Source: Burkholderia sp.
GTDB taxonomy: Bacteria > Pseudomonadota > Gammaproteobacteria > Burkholderiales > Burkholderiaceae
Assembly (NCBI GenBank): GCA_031253835.1
Contig: JAIRVP010000035.1
Location: 1 to 64,000, forward strand
Direction: 5' to 3'
Length of the DNA stretch: 64,000 bases
Shown: piece by piece, positions 18,183 through 26,767 of the stretch
How positions within the stretch are numbered: position 1 is the first letter of the stretch
How the letters are laid out: each line of letters starts with the position of its first letter
Notes under the pieces: generated by a model
Seen by the model: only the letters and a program-made list of their open reading frames with translations
Told to the model about the DNA's origin: nothing
Database searches by the model: none
Program-made: the position numbers and the translations under genes

Positions 18183-19574
18183 ATGACACGAACCCGTTCT
18201 TCCGCTCCGTCTTCTTCCGGCCGCCCGGCGCGTCTGGCCGCGCTGCATCTGGCGCCCGATTCGCTCGGCTTCGCGCTCGACGCGGCCGCGCAGGCGGTCG
18301 ACGCGGTACGGCGCGGTACCGCGCTGCCGGCAGCGCTGTCGGCGGTATTCGCACAGATGCCGTCCGGTGCGCAGGCGCTCGCGCGCGGCGCGACGCAGGA
18401 CGTTGCCTACCGGACGATGCGTCGCCTCGGCAGCGCGGACTGGCTGATCGGCAAGCTCGTCAGCAAGGCGCCGCCCGCGCACGTGCATGCGGTGCTCGCC
18501 GGCGCGCTCGCGCTGCTGCTCGACCCGGCGGACGATGCCGCGTATCCGGCATTCACGGTGGTCGATCAGGCCGTCACCGTGATCGGCGCGCGGCGCGAAT
18601 GCGCGTTCGCGAAGGGCATGGTCAACGCGGTGCTGCGCCGTTTCCTGCGCGAGCGCGAGGCGCTCGTCGCGGCGTTGCAGGACGATCCGGTCGCACGCTG
18701 GAATTACCGCGCATGGTGGGTCGATGCGGTGAAGCGCGCATGGCCCGATGCCTGGCAGGCGATCCTCGCGGCCGGTGAACGACAGGGGCCGCTGACGCTG
18801 CGCGTGAATGCGCGCCGCGCGAGCGTCGACGCGTATCTCGACACGCTGCGTGCGAGCGGGATCGAAGCGACCGCGATCGGCCGGCATGCGGTGCGGCTCG
18901 CGTCGGCGCTGCCGGTCGAGCGCATTCCGGGCTTCGCCGACGGCGTGGTGTCGGTGCAGGACGCCGGCGCGCAGCTCGCGGCCGAATGGCTCGACGCGCG
19001 CGACGGCATGCGCGTGCTCGATGCCTGCGCGGCACCCGGCGGCAAGACCGGCCACATTCTCGAACTGGCCGACGCGGAAGTCGTTGCGCTCGAAAGCGAT
19101 GCAACGCGCGCGGCGCGCATCGGCGAGAACCTCGTGCGCCTGTCGCTCGACGCGGACGTGCGCGTCGGCGATGCCGGTGCGCCCGACGCGTGGTACGACG
19201 GGCGCCCGTTCGACCGCATCCTCGCCGACGTGCCGTGCTCGGCGTCCGGCATCGTGCGGCGGCACCCCGACATTCGCTGGCTGCGCCGCGAGGCCGACAT
19301 TCCGGCGCTCGTCGCGGAACAGCGCCGCATCCTGTCGGCGCTGTGGCCGCTCGTGAAGCCGGGCGGCGAACTGCTTTACGTGACCTGTTCGATCTTCCCC
19401 GAGGAAGGCGAATTGCAGGCCCGCTGGTTTGAAGCGGCCTGTGAAGATGCGGTACGATTGGACGCCCCCGGCCAGCTGCTGCCGGGCAGCGTGCAGGGAC
19501 GGGCGGCCGCCGGCGCACTCGACCAGAACACCGATCACGACGGATTTTTCTACGCGCGGTTTCAGAAACGGTGA
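18183..19574 (+). CDS. rsmB: 16S rRNA m5C967 methyltransferase
   Basis: This 463-residue enzyme methylates C967 of 16S rRNA with SAM. The N-terminal NusB-like domain (about 20-170) is followed by a Rossmann methyltransferase domain with VLDACAAPGGKTGHILEL and the two catalytic Cys in PCSASGIVRRHPDI and VTCSIFPEE. The ATG at 18183 gives the normal RsmB length. It heads an operon with DUF4390 and the NtrY/NtrX-like pair, with overlapping stop and start. Confidence 0.94.
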   Translation: MTRTRSSAPSSSGRPARLAALHLAPDSLGFALDAAAQAVDAVRRGTALPAALSAVFAQMPSGAQALARGATQDVAYRTMRRLGSADWLIGKLVSKAPPAHVHAVLAGALALLLDPADDAAYPAFTVVDQAVTVIGARRECAFAKGMVNAVLRRFLREREALVAALQDDPVARWNYRAWWVDAVKRAWPDAWQAILAAGERQGPLTLRVNARRASVDAYLDTLRASGIEATAIGRHAVRLASALPVERIPGFADGVVSVQDAGAQLAAEWLDARDGMRVLDACAAPGGKTGHILELADAEVVALESDATRAARIGENLVRLSLDADVRVGDAGAPDAWYDGRPFDRILADVPCSASGIVRRHPDIRWLRREADIPALVAEQRRILSALWPLVKPGGELLYVTCSIFPEEGELQARWFEAACEDAVRLDAPGQLLPGSVQGRAAAGALDQNTDHDGFFYARFQKR

Positions 19575-20161
19575 CGATCAAACACCTTTTTCCATTTCGG
19601 CTCGCGGCCGTCTTGCTGGTCGCGTTGATGCTGTGCCTGGCCGTCATCCGGCCGGCGCATGCCGAATCGATCGCCGTACAGCGCGCGTCGCTCCAGTCCG
19701 ACGGAAGCGGCTGGAGCCTCGACGCGCGTTTCGACTTCGAGCTGAATCCGAACCTCGAGGATGCCGTCAACAAGGGCATCCCGCTTTACTTCACGACCGA
19801 CTTCGAACTGAGCCGCGCGCGCTGGTACTGGTTCGACGAGCAGCCGGTGGCGGTCACGCAGACGATCCGCCTGTCGTTCCAGCCGCTCACGCGCGAGTAC
19901 CGCGTGTCGACCGGCGGCCTGCAGCTCGGCTTCCCGTCGCTGAAGGACGCGCTCGCGGTGGTCCGGCACATCACGTCGTGGCACGTGATCGACCGCAACC
20001 AGGTGCGCTCGGGCGAAACCTACACGGCGTCGGTGCGGATGCAGCTCGATACGGCGCTGATGCCGAAGCCGTTCCAGGTCGATGCCGTGAACAACCGCGA
20101 CTGGACGCTCGGGTCGGACTGGAAGCGCTTCAACTTCACGGTGACCGAACGTGCTAAATAA
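19571..20161 (+). CDS. DUF4390 domain protein
   Basis: This 196-residue protein has a strong N-terminal signal or anchor (hydrophobic 12-28, AHA-E site) and a beta-rich DUF4390 body. Its GTG start overlaps the rsmB stop, and its own end overlaps the GTG of the kinase gene, so translation is coupled on both sides. Its conserved place before the NtrY-like kinase in beta-proteobacteria suggests an envelope input to that kinase; this is inference only. Confidence 0.85.
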   Translation: MTIKHLFPFRLAAVLLVALMLCLAVIRPAHAESIAVQRASLQSDGSGWSLDARFDFELNPNLEDAVNKGIPLYFTTDFELSRARWYWFDEQPVAVTQTIRLSFQPLTREYRVSTGGLQLGFPSLKDALAVVRHITSWHVIDRNQVRSGETYTASVRMQLDTALMPKPFQVDAVNNRDWTLGSDWKRFNFTVTERAK

Positions 20162-22565
20162 AGTGCGCCGCGCGGCCAGCGGGAAGAGCCTCCTCGTCCG
20201 CGTGATCGTCTCGACCGTCGCGCTGACCGCGTTGCTGCTGCTCGTGCTGCTCGCGGCCGCGAGCGCGAACACCGAATTCTTCGATCGCTACTACTCGTGG
20301 CTGTACGCGACCAACATCGTCGTCGCGCTCGTGTTCCTGCTCGTGGTGCTCGGGCTGATCGGGATGATCGTCGTGCGCCTGCGGAAGGGCAAGTTCGGCA
20401 CGCGGCTGCTCGCAAAGCTCGCGGTGTTCTTCGCGCTCGTCGGCGTGGTGCCGGGCGGGATCATCTACATCGTGTCGTACCAGTTCGTGTCGCGCAGCAT
20501 CGAGTCGTGGTTCGACGTGAACGTCGAGACCGCGCTGACGGCCGGCCTGAACCTCGGCCGCGGGATGCTCGACGCGTCGCTGTCCGACCTGCAGACGAAG
20601 GCGCGGCTGATGTCCGACCAGCTCGCGAGCGTCGATGCGAACACGAACGGCACGACGCTTACGCTGCTGCGGCTGCGCGACCAGTTCGGCGTGCAGGACG
20701 CGACGATCGTCGAGCCGAGCCGCGGCGGCTCGGGCGCGGCGCCCGACCTGCACATCGTCGCGCAGGCGTCGGGCAATTTCGCGGCGCTGATTCCGGACGA
20801 CCTGCCGACGTCGCTGATGCTGAGCCAGGCGCGCGAACACGGCGCGTACGCGGCGATCGAGGGCGAGGTCGATGGCGACCCGCGTGCGCATGGCGCGAAG
20901 GGCGCGCTGCGGCTGCGCGTCGTGCGGCCGATTCCCGACGCGACGACGTCGCTGCTGCAGCCGGCGGAGCGTTTCCTGCAGCTCACGCAGCCGGTGCCGC
21001 CGACGCTCGCGCACAATGCGGACGCCGTGCAGCGCGCGTATCGCGAGTACCAGGAGAAGTCGCTCGGCCGCACGGGGCTGCGCAAGATGTACATCGGCAC
21101 GCTGACGCTCGCGCTGTTCCTCGCGACCTTCATCGCGATGATGCTCGCGCTCGCGCTCGGCCAGCAGCTCGCGCGGCCGCTGTTCCTGCTCGCGCAGGGC
21201 ACGAAGGAGGTCGCGGAAGGCGACTACACGCCGAAGCGCGAGATCAAGACGCGCGACGAGCTCGGCTTCCTCACGCAGTCGTTCAACGCGATGACGCGCC
21301 AGTTGTCCGAGGCGCGGCTCGCAGTCGAGAAGAATCGCGTCGCGCTCGAGCATTCGAAGACCTATCTCGAAAGTATCCTCGCGAACCTGACGGCCGGCGT
21401 CTTCGTGCTCGACCGCCAGTTCAGGCTGACGACGGCCAATCGCGGCGCCGAGCGGATCTTCCGGCAGCCGTTCAATGCGCTGATCGGCACGACGCTCGAC
21501 CGGATCGGCGTGGCCGCGGGGTTTGGCGCGATGGTGCGCAAGGCGTTCGCCGATCGCGAGGCGGCGTCCGACGGCGGCAGCGGCGATCGCGGCCACTGGC
21601 AGCAGCAGTTCGCGATCGAGGTGCCGGGCGAGGCCGATCCGCTGACGCTGCTCGTGCGCGGCACGCGCCTCGTGTCGACGGTCGAGGGGCAGGCCGACGA
21701 TCCGCAGACGTCCGGCTACGTCGTCGTGTTCGACGATATCTCCGACGTGATTTCCGCGCAGCGGTCGGTCGCGTGGGGCGAGGTCGCGCGGCGGCTCGCG
21801 CACGAGATCAAGAATCCGCTGACGCCGATCCAGCTGTCGGCCGAGCGGCTGCAGATGAAGCTGTCCGACAAGCTCGCGCCGCCCGATGCGGATGTGCTCA
21901 AGCGCGGCGCGACGATGATCGTGAACCAGGTCGCTGCGATGAAGCGGATGGTCGACGATTTCCGCGAATACGCACGCACGCCGCCGGCGGTGCTCGCGAA
22001 CCTGCAGTTGAACGAACTGGCGAGCGAGGTGCTCGGGCTGTATGGTGTCGGCGAAGGCAAGAGCGCGATCGTCGCCGAGCTCGCGCCGTCGCTGCCGGTG
22101 ATACGCGGTGATGCGACGCAACTGCGCCAGGTGATTCACAACCTGCTGCAGAATGCGCAGGATTCGGTCGCGGAGTCCGCGCATCCGCGTGTGTTGATCG
22201 AAACCAAGACAGTAGAATATGGCGATCCCGACGCCGAGGGCAAAACGCGCGTCGCGGTACGTCTTACCGTGTCCGACAACGGGCCCGGTTTTCCGGCACG
22301 CATCCTGACCCGCGCGTTCGAGCCTTACGTGACGACGAAGGCGAAGGGCACGGGGCTCGGGTTGGCCACGGTCAAGAAAATCGTCGACGAGCATGGCGCG
22401 CGGATCGATCTGCGCAATCGCATGCACGGCGAGACCGTCGAGGGTGCGCAGGTGTCGATCCTGTTCCTGCAGATGGCGAGCGATGCGCCAGGCGCCGAAT
22501 CGGGCGTGCAGGGCGGGACGGCCCCCGCTAAGACAAAAGCAAGTGAGCAGACAAAGGCAGCGTAA
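20151..22565 (+). CDS. ntrY: NtrY-type membrane sensor histidine kinase
   Basis: This 804-residue kinase has three to four N-terminal transmembrane helices (about 18-120), a periplasmic region of about 190 residues and another helix near 320. HAMP (about 345-395), PAS (about 405-510), HisKA with His551 in LAHEIKNPLTPIQ, and a GHKL ATPase with DNGPGFP and GTGLGLATVK follow. NtrY senses envelope or redox-nitrogen signals in related bacteria. The GTG start at 20151 overlaps the preceding gene. It phosphorylates the receiver encoded next, which begins directly after its stop. Confidence 0.9.
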   Translation: MLNKVRRAASGKSLLVRVIVSTVALTALLLLVLLAAASANTEFFDRYYSWLYATNIVVALVFLLVVLGLIGMIVVRLRKGKFGTRLLAKLAVFFALVGVVPGGIIYIVSYQFVSRSIESWFDVNVETALTAGLNLGRGMLDASLSDLQTKARLMSDQLASVDANTNGTTLTLLRLRDQFGVQDATIVEPSRGGSGAAPDLHIVAQASGNFAALIPDDLPTSLMLSQAREHGAYAAIEGEVDGDPRAHGAKGALRLRVVRPIPDATTSLLQPAERFLQLTQPVPPTLAHNADAVQRAYREYQEKSLGRTGLRKMYIGTLTLALFLATFIAMMLALALGQQLARPLFLLAQGTKEVAEGDYTPKREIKTRDELGFLTQSFNAMTRQLSEARLAVEKNRVALEHSKTYLESILANLTAGVFVLDRQFRLTTANRGAERIFRQPFNALIGTTLDRIGVAAGFGAMVRKAFADREAASDGGSGDRGHWQQQFAIEVPGEADPLTLLVRGTRLVSTVEGQADDPQTSGYVVVFDDISDVISAQRSVAWGEVARRLAHEIKNPLTPIQLSAERLQMKLSDKLAPPDADVLKRGATMIVNQVAAMKRMVDDFREYARTPPAVLANLQLNELASEVLGLYGVGEGKSAIVAELAPSLPVIRGDATQLRQVIHNLLQNAQDSVAESAHPRVLIETKTVEYGDPDAEGKTRVAVRLTVSDNGPGFPARILTRAFEPYVTTKAKGTGLGLATVKKIVDEHGARIDLRNRMHGETVEGAQVSILFLQMASDAPGAESGVQGGTAPAKTKASEQTKAA

Positions 22566-23267
22566 ATGGCAACCATCCTGGTGGTAGATGATGAAATGGG
22601 CATCCGGGAATTGCTCTCGGAGATCCTCAGCGATGAAGGACATGTCGTCGAGGCAGCGGAGAACGCGCAGGCCGCGCGGGAATACCGGCTGAATCAGGCG
22701 CCCGATCTCGTGCTGCTCGATATCTGGATGCCCGATACCGACGGCGTGACCTTGCTCAAGGAGTGGGCGGCGCAGGGGCTGCTGACGATGCCCGTGATCA
22801 TGATGTCCGGGCACGCGACGATCGATACGGCCGTCGAGGCGACGAAGATCGGTGCACTCGATTTCCTCGAGAAGCCGATCGCACTGCAGAAGCTGCTGAA
22901 GTCCGTCGAGCACGGTCTCGCACGCGGTGCGGCGCCCGTGTCGGCCAACGCGGCGGCGAAGGCCGGCGCCGGCCAGGCCGCGGGGCCTGCAGCGGTGGCG
23001 TCCGCGGCTGCGCTGCCGACGCTCGGCGACGACATGGCGGCGGCACTCGGCCTCGCGGGGCAGACGGCCGCGATCCCGTTCGACATTCCGTTGCGCGAAG
23101 CGCGCGATGCGTTCGAGCGCGCGTACTTCGAATATCACCTCGCGCGCGAGAACGGCAGCATGACGCGCGTCGCGGAGAAGACGGGCCTCGAGCGCACGCA
23201 CCTGTATCGCAAGCTCAAGCAGCTCGGCGTCGAGCTCGGCAAGAAGCCGTCCGAAGGCGCGCTTTAA
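22566..23267 (+). CDS. NtrX-like response regulator lacking the AAA+ domain
   Basis: This 233-residue protein has an N-terminal receiver (1-120, phospho-acceptor Asp52, conserved Thr/Ser and Lys in MMSGHATI and FLEKPI). An Ala-rich linker of about 60 residues and a C-terminal Fis-type helix-turn-helix (about 190-228, GLERTHLYRKLKQLG) complete it. Classical NtrX is near 450 residues because it holds a sigma54-activating AAA+ module, which is absent here. It should therefore act as a DNA-binding regulator that cannot itself remodel sigma54 polymerase. It is coupled to the kinase gene. Confidence 0.88.
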   Translation: MATILVVDDEMGIRELLSEILSDEGHVVEAAENAQAAREYRLNQAPDLVLLDIWMPDTDGVTLLKEWAAQGLLTMPVIMMSGHATIDTAVEATKIGALDFLEKPIALQKLLKSVEHGLARGAAPVSANAAAKAGAGQAAGPAAVASAAALPTLGDDMAAALGLAGQTAAIPFDIPLREARDAFERAYFEYHLARENGSMTRVAEKTGLERTHLYRKLKQLGVELGKKPSEGAL

Positions 23268-23328
23268 AATATTCCGCGAAAGCACTTGCGCAAGTGAAGG
23301 AGGGTCGCTATACTTTCTCTTCTTCGTT

Positions 23329-23404
23329 GGCCCGGTAGCTCAGTTGGTAGAGCAGCGGATTGAAAATCCGCGTGTCGATGGTTCGATTCCGTCCCAGGCC
23401 ACCA
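23329..23404 (+). tRNA. tRNA-Phe (anticodon GAA)
   Basis: This is a 76-nt cloverleaf with D-arm GCTCAGTTGGTAGAGC, anticodon stem GCGGA/TCCGC and loop TTGAAAA, T-arm TTCGATT and encoded CCA. The acceptor stem GGCCCGG/CCAGGCC contains one C5-A68 mismatch. It begins 61 bp after the response regulator gene and ends at a strong terminator. Confidence 0.97.
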
Positions 23405-23754
23405 GCATTTAAAACCCCAAGAATCGGAAGGTTCTTGGGGTTTTTCGTTTGTGGTGGATATGGCGTGTCGTGGGCGGCGTGGCCGGCAGCATTCGCAGGG
23501 GCATGATAAAATCCGTGCCCGCTCAATGACTTAGCGCATCGCTTCAGGCGCACGGCAGGCTGCATGTATCGCGCCGCCGTGACGCGCGGCAACGATGCTG
23601 CGCGATGGGCGGTATAAGCGCGCTGCCGCGTTCGCGGCCGACCGCGCTGCCTATACTGGTCGAGCCGGCGCAGGCCGGCCGCGTCGGGCCGCCCGGCGGC
23701 AGCCGGCCTTGGGGCGCAGCGCGACGCGAGCCTACACATTCACGGAGTATCACG
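23405..23754. other. Intergenic region between tRNA-Phe and queC
   Basis: This 350-bp gap begins with the tRNA terminator. A TATACT -10-like box lies at 23652-23657 without a convincing -35. I looked for a preQ1-type riboswitch fold before queC and found none that I could support. Confidence 0.5.
23411..23444 (+). terminator. Terminator after tRNA-Phe
   Basis: Arms 23411-23423 and 23432-23444 form a perfect 13-bp stem ending in a T run. Confidence 0.9.
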
Positions 23755-24489
23755 GTGATTCGGACAGACGCTAAAGACGGCGCGCTCGTGTTGTTTTCCG
23801 GCGGGCAGGACTCGGCCACGTGCGTGGCATGGGCCCTCGAACGCTACCAGACGGTCGAGACGCTCGGCTTCGATTACGGCCAGCGCCACCGCGTCGAGCT
23901 CGAATGTCGCGAAGGCGTGCGCGAAGCACTGAAGCGCGATTTTTCCGCATGGTCGGACCGGCTCGGCGACGATCACATGATCGACCTGTCGGTGCTCGGC
24001 GCGATCAGCGATACCGCGATGACGCGCACGATCGAGATCGAGACGGCCGCGAACGGCCTGCCGAACACGTTCGTGCCCGGCCGCAACCTGATGTTCATGA
24101 CGATCGCCGCGGCGATCGCCTATCGCCGCGGGTTGCGCGTGCTGGTCGGCGGGATGTGCGAGACCGACTTCTCGGGCTATCCCGACTGCCGCGACGACAC
24201 GATGAAGGCGCTGCAGGTCGCGCTGAACCTCGGGATGGACACGCGCATCGTGCTCGAGACGCCGCTGATGTGGCTCGACAAGGCGCAGACGTGGCAGCTC
24301 GCCGAGCAGCTCGGCGGCGGGGCGCTCGTCGAACTGATCCGCGTCGAGACGCACACGTGCTACGTGGGCGAGCGCGCGGAACTGCACGACTGGGGCTTCG
24401 GCTGCGGCGAATGCCCGGCCTGCAAGCTGCGCAAGCGCGGCTACGAGGCCTACCTGAAGGGCGAGCGGGTGACCGAAGCGCCGCTGTGA
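23755..24489 (+). CDS. queC: 7-cyano-7-deazaguanine (preQ0) synthase
   Basis: This 244-residue ATP-dependent enzyme converts 7-carboxy-7-deazaguanine to preQ0 in queuosine synthesis. The PP-loop [11 protein letters not shown] lies near the N-terminus. The C-terminal zinc Cys are in THTCYVGE and [15 protein letters not shown] chose the GTG at 23755 (VIRTDAKDG), with CGGAG upstream; the longer frame to 23605 has no family match. It is followed by queE and queD on the same strand. Confidence 0.93.
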   Translation: MIRTDAKDGALVLFSGGQDSATCVAWALERYQTVETLGFDYGQRHRVELECREGVREALKRDFSAWSDRLGDDHMIDLSVLGAISDTAMTRTIEIETAANGLPNTFVPGRNLMFMTIAAAIAYRRGLRVLVGGMCETDFSGYPDCRDDTMKALQVALNLGMDTRIVLETPLMWLDKAQTWQLAEQLGGGALVELIRVETHTCYVGERAELHDWGFGCGECPACKLRKRGYEAYLKGERVTEAPL

Positions 24490-24561
24490 GCGGGCGCCGG
24501 CAGCACCGGATGAATAACGGATTCTGATCGACAACGAGCGGCGCGAGCCGGACGAAGCACG

Positions 24562-25194
24562 ATGACTTACGCGGTCAAGGAAATTTTCTACACGTTGCAG
24601 GGCGAAGGCGCGAATGCGGGCCGGCCGGCCGTGTTCTGCCGGTTCGCCGGCTGCAACCTGTGGTCGGGCCGCGAAGAGGATCGTGCGGACGCCGTGTGCC
24701 GCTTCTGCGATACCGACTTCGTCGGCACCGACGGCGAGAACGGCGGCAAGTTCAAGGACGCCGACGCGCTCGTCGCGACGATCGCCGGCCAGTGGCCGGA
24801 GGGCGAGGCGCACCGCTTCGTCGTCTGCACGGGCGGCGAGCCGATGCTGCAGCTCGACCAGCCGCTCGTCGACGCGCTGCACGCGGCCGGCTTCGAAATC
24901 GCGATCGAGACCAACGGCTCGCTGCCGGTGCTCGAATCGATCGACTGGATCTGCGTGAGCCCGAAGGCCGACGCGCCGCTCGTCGTCACGAAGGGCAACG
25001 AGCTGAAGGTCGTGATCCCGCAGGACAACCAGCGGCTGGCCGACTATGCGAAGCTCGACTTCGAGTACTTCCTGGTCCAGCCGATGGACGGCCCGTCGCG
25101 CGACCTCAATACGAAGCTCGCGATCGACTGGTGCAAGCGTCATCCGCAGTGGCGGCTGTCGATGCAGACCCACAAATATCTGAACATTCCCTGA
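24562..25194 (+). CDS. queE: 7-carboxy-7-deazaguanine synthase (radical SAM)
   Basis: This 210-residue radical-SAM enzyme ring-contracts 6-carboxytetrahydropterin. Instead of the canonical CxxxCxxC, the 4Fe-4S ligands form C-x14-C-x2-C across GCNLWSGREED and AVCRFCDTDF. This is the variant known from the Burkholderia multivorans QueE structure. TGGEP follows, as expected for SAM binding. It sits between queC and queD, consistent with one operon. Confidence 0.95.
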   Translation: MTYAVKEIFYTLQGEGANAGRPAVFCRFAGCNLWSGREEDRADAVCRFCDTDFVGTDGENGGKFKDADALVATIAGQWPEGEAHRFVVCTGGEPMLQLDQPLVDALHAAGFEIAIETNGSLPVLESIDWICVSPKADAPLVVTKGNELKVVIPQDNQRLADYAKLDFEYFLVQPMDGPSRDLNTKLAIDWCKRHPQWRLSMQTHKYLNIP

Positions 25195-25212
25195 GCCACG
25201 GCTTTTGACATC

Positions 25213-25665
25213 GTGCTGATTACCCGAAAACTCGAATTCGACGCGGGCCACCGCATCCCCGATCACCGCAGCCAGTGCAGGAACCTGCACGGCCATCGCT
25301 ACGTGCTCGAAATCACGCTGCGCGGCGATCTCGTCGATACCGAGGGGGCGCCCGACCGCGGCATGGTGATGGATTTCGCCGACGTGAAGGCGCTCGCGGT
25401 CGAGCACCTCGTCAGCAAGTGGGACCATGCGTTCCTGGTCTATGCGCGCGACGACGTCGTGCGCTCGTTCCTCGAGCAGATGGCCGACCACAAGACCGTC
25501 GTGATCGACCGGATCCCGACCGTCGAGAACCTCGCGGCGATCGCGTTCGACCTCCTCGCGAACGTGTACGACGCGCACTACGGCGTGAACCTGCGCCTCG
25601 AGCGCGTGCGCCTGTACGAAACGCCGAACTGCTGGGCCGACGTCGAGCGCCAGCCCGGCCGCTGA
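25213..25665 (+). CDS. queD: 6-carboxy-5,6,7,8-tetrahydropterin synthase
   Basis: This 150-residue PTPS-fold enzyme makes 6-carboxytetrahydropterin from dihydroneopterin triphosphate. Zinc His residues are in DAGHRIPDH and NLHGHRY, and the catalytic Cys is in SQCRNLHGH. The GTG start at 25213 directly precedes the conserved LITRKLEFDAGH. It is the last gene of queC-queE-queD and is followed by a perfect palindrome. Confidence 0.93.
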   Translation: MLITRKLEFDAGHRIPDHRSQCRNLHGHRYVLEITLRGDLVDTEGAPDRGMVMDFADVKALAVEHLVSKWDHAFLVYARDDVVRSFLEQMADHKTVVIDRIPTVENLAAIAFDLLANVYDAHYGVNLRLERVRLYETPNCWADVERQPGR

Positions 25666-25981
25666 TCCGCTTTCCTGGCAGCCTGCGCCGGCCGGCGCAG
25701 GCTGCCTGTCACCGTGCCGTGCGGCTTCGATCCGCACCGGCGCGGCTTCCCGCCTGTTCCCACATTCCGCGTAGCGCCGCGCTATGATCGTTGAGTGGCG
25801 CCGGACACTGCGTCCGTGCGCCATCGCGCGACCTGCGCTGTCAGATCGGCTGCCCGTCGCCGACTCACGTTCCAGAAGGCGATCCGGTACAGCCGCCGTG
25901 CTGCGCTGCACGACGTGTTGCGTCCCGCGCCGCCTGTTGCCTGTCCCGTTCGATTGCCGTTCCGTCCAGGAGGCCGTATCG
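25666..25981. other. Intergenic region between queD and the HpcH/HpaI gene
   Basis: This gap of 316 bp holds the 30-bp palindrome just after queD and otherwise ordinary upstream sequence. Open frames that extend from the aldolase gene into it have no recognisable domain. Confidence 0.5.
25677..25706. repeat. Perfect 30-bp palindrome
   Basis: Bases 25677-25691 are the exact reverse complement of 25692-25706, with no spacer. It lies 12 bp after queD. There is no T tract, so it is either a factor-assisted terminator and RNA stabiliser or a protein site. Confidence 0.75.
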
Positions 25982-26767
25982 ATGAGCACGCTCACCAATT
26001 CCCTCAAACAACGCCTGCGTGACGGCGACGATCCGCTGTACGGCCTGTGGCTGTCGCTCGGCAGCGAGTCGGCCGCGGAAGCGCTCGCGCACGCCGGCTA
26101 CGACTGGCTCTGCATCGACATGGAGCACGCGCCGAACGACAGCCGCGACGTGGCCTCGCAGCTGCGCGCGATCGCGGCCGCACACCTGCCGAGCGAGCCT
26201 GTCGTGCGCGTGCCGGCGCGCGAGCCGTGGCTCGTGAAGCGCGCGCTCGACGCCGGCGCGCGCACGCTGATGTTTCCTGGCATCGAGACACCCGACGAAG
26301 CCGAGCATGCGGTAAGGCTCACGCGCTATCCGTCGCCCGATTCGCCCGACGGGCTGCGCGGTGTCGCGGGCATGGTGCGCGCGGCGGCATTCGGCATGCG
26401 CCGCGATTACGTACAGACGGCGAACGCGCAGGTCGCGGTGATCGTGCAGATCGAATCGGCGCGCGGTGTCGACGAAGTCGAGCGGATCGCGGCGACGCCG
26501 GGCGTCGACTGCCTGTTCGTCGGCCCGGCCGACCTCGCGGCGAGCCTCGGGCATCTCGGCGATCTCCGCCACCCGGACGTCGAAACCGCGATGGCGCGCG
26601 TGCTCGCGGCCGGCCGGCAGGCCGGCGTCGCGGTCGGCATCTTCGCCGGCGATACGGCGGCCGCGCGCCAGTACCGCGAGGCCGGCTACCGGATGATCAC
26701 GGTGTCGGCCGACGTGAGCTGGCTGTTGCGCGCGACGCGGCAGGCGCTGCAGGAGGTGCGGTCATGA
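25982..26767 (+). CDS. HpcH/HpaI aldolase family protein
   Basis: This 261-residue class II pyruvate aldolase resembles 2-dehydro-3-deoxyglucarate aldolase and HpaI. It has GLWLSLGSESAAEALA, the metal-site region DMEHAPND, VQIESARGVDEVE with the metal-binding Glu, and FVGPADLAASLG. It cleaves 2-keto-3-deoxy acids to pyruvate and an aldehyde; the acceptor is unclear. Its stop overlaps the start of the Sel1 protein (ATGA). Confidence 0.85.
   Translation: MSTLTNSLKQRLRDGDDPLYGLWLSLGSESAAEALAHAGYDWLCIDMEHAPNDSRDVASQLRAIAAAHLPSEPVVRVPAREPWLVKRALDAGARTLMFPGIETPDEAEHAVRLTRYPSPDSPDGLRGVAGMVRAAAFGMRRDYVQTANAQVAVIVQIESARGVDEVERIAATPGVDCLFVGPADLAASLGHLGDLRHPDVETAMARVLAAGRQAGVAVGIFAGDTAAARQYREAGYRMITVSADVSWLLRATRQALQEVRS

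Noticed and set aside
20154..23285. A 1043-codon antisense open frame opposite the NtrY/NtrX-like genes
   Set aside because: High GC gives long antisense frames. Its composition is Arg/His/Leu-rich with no domain, while the sense frames carry full kinase and receiver motifs.
23405..23754. A preQ1 riboswitch before queC
   Set aside because: I could find no pseudoknot or conserved aptamer pattern in the leader.
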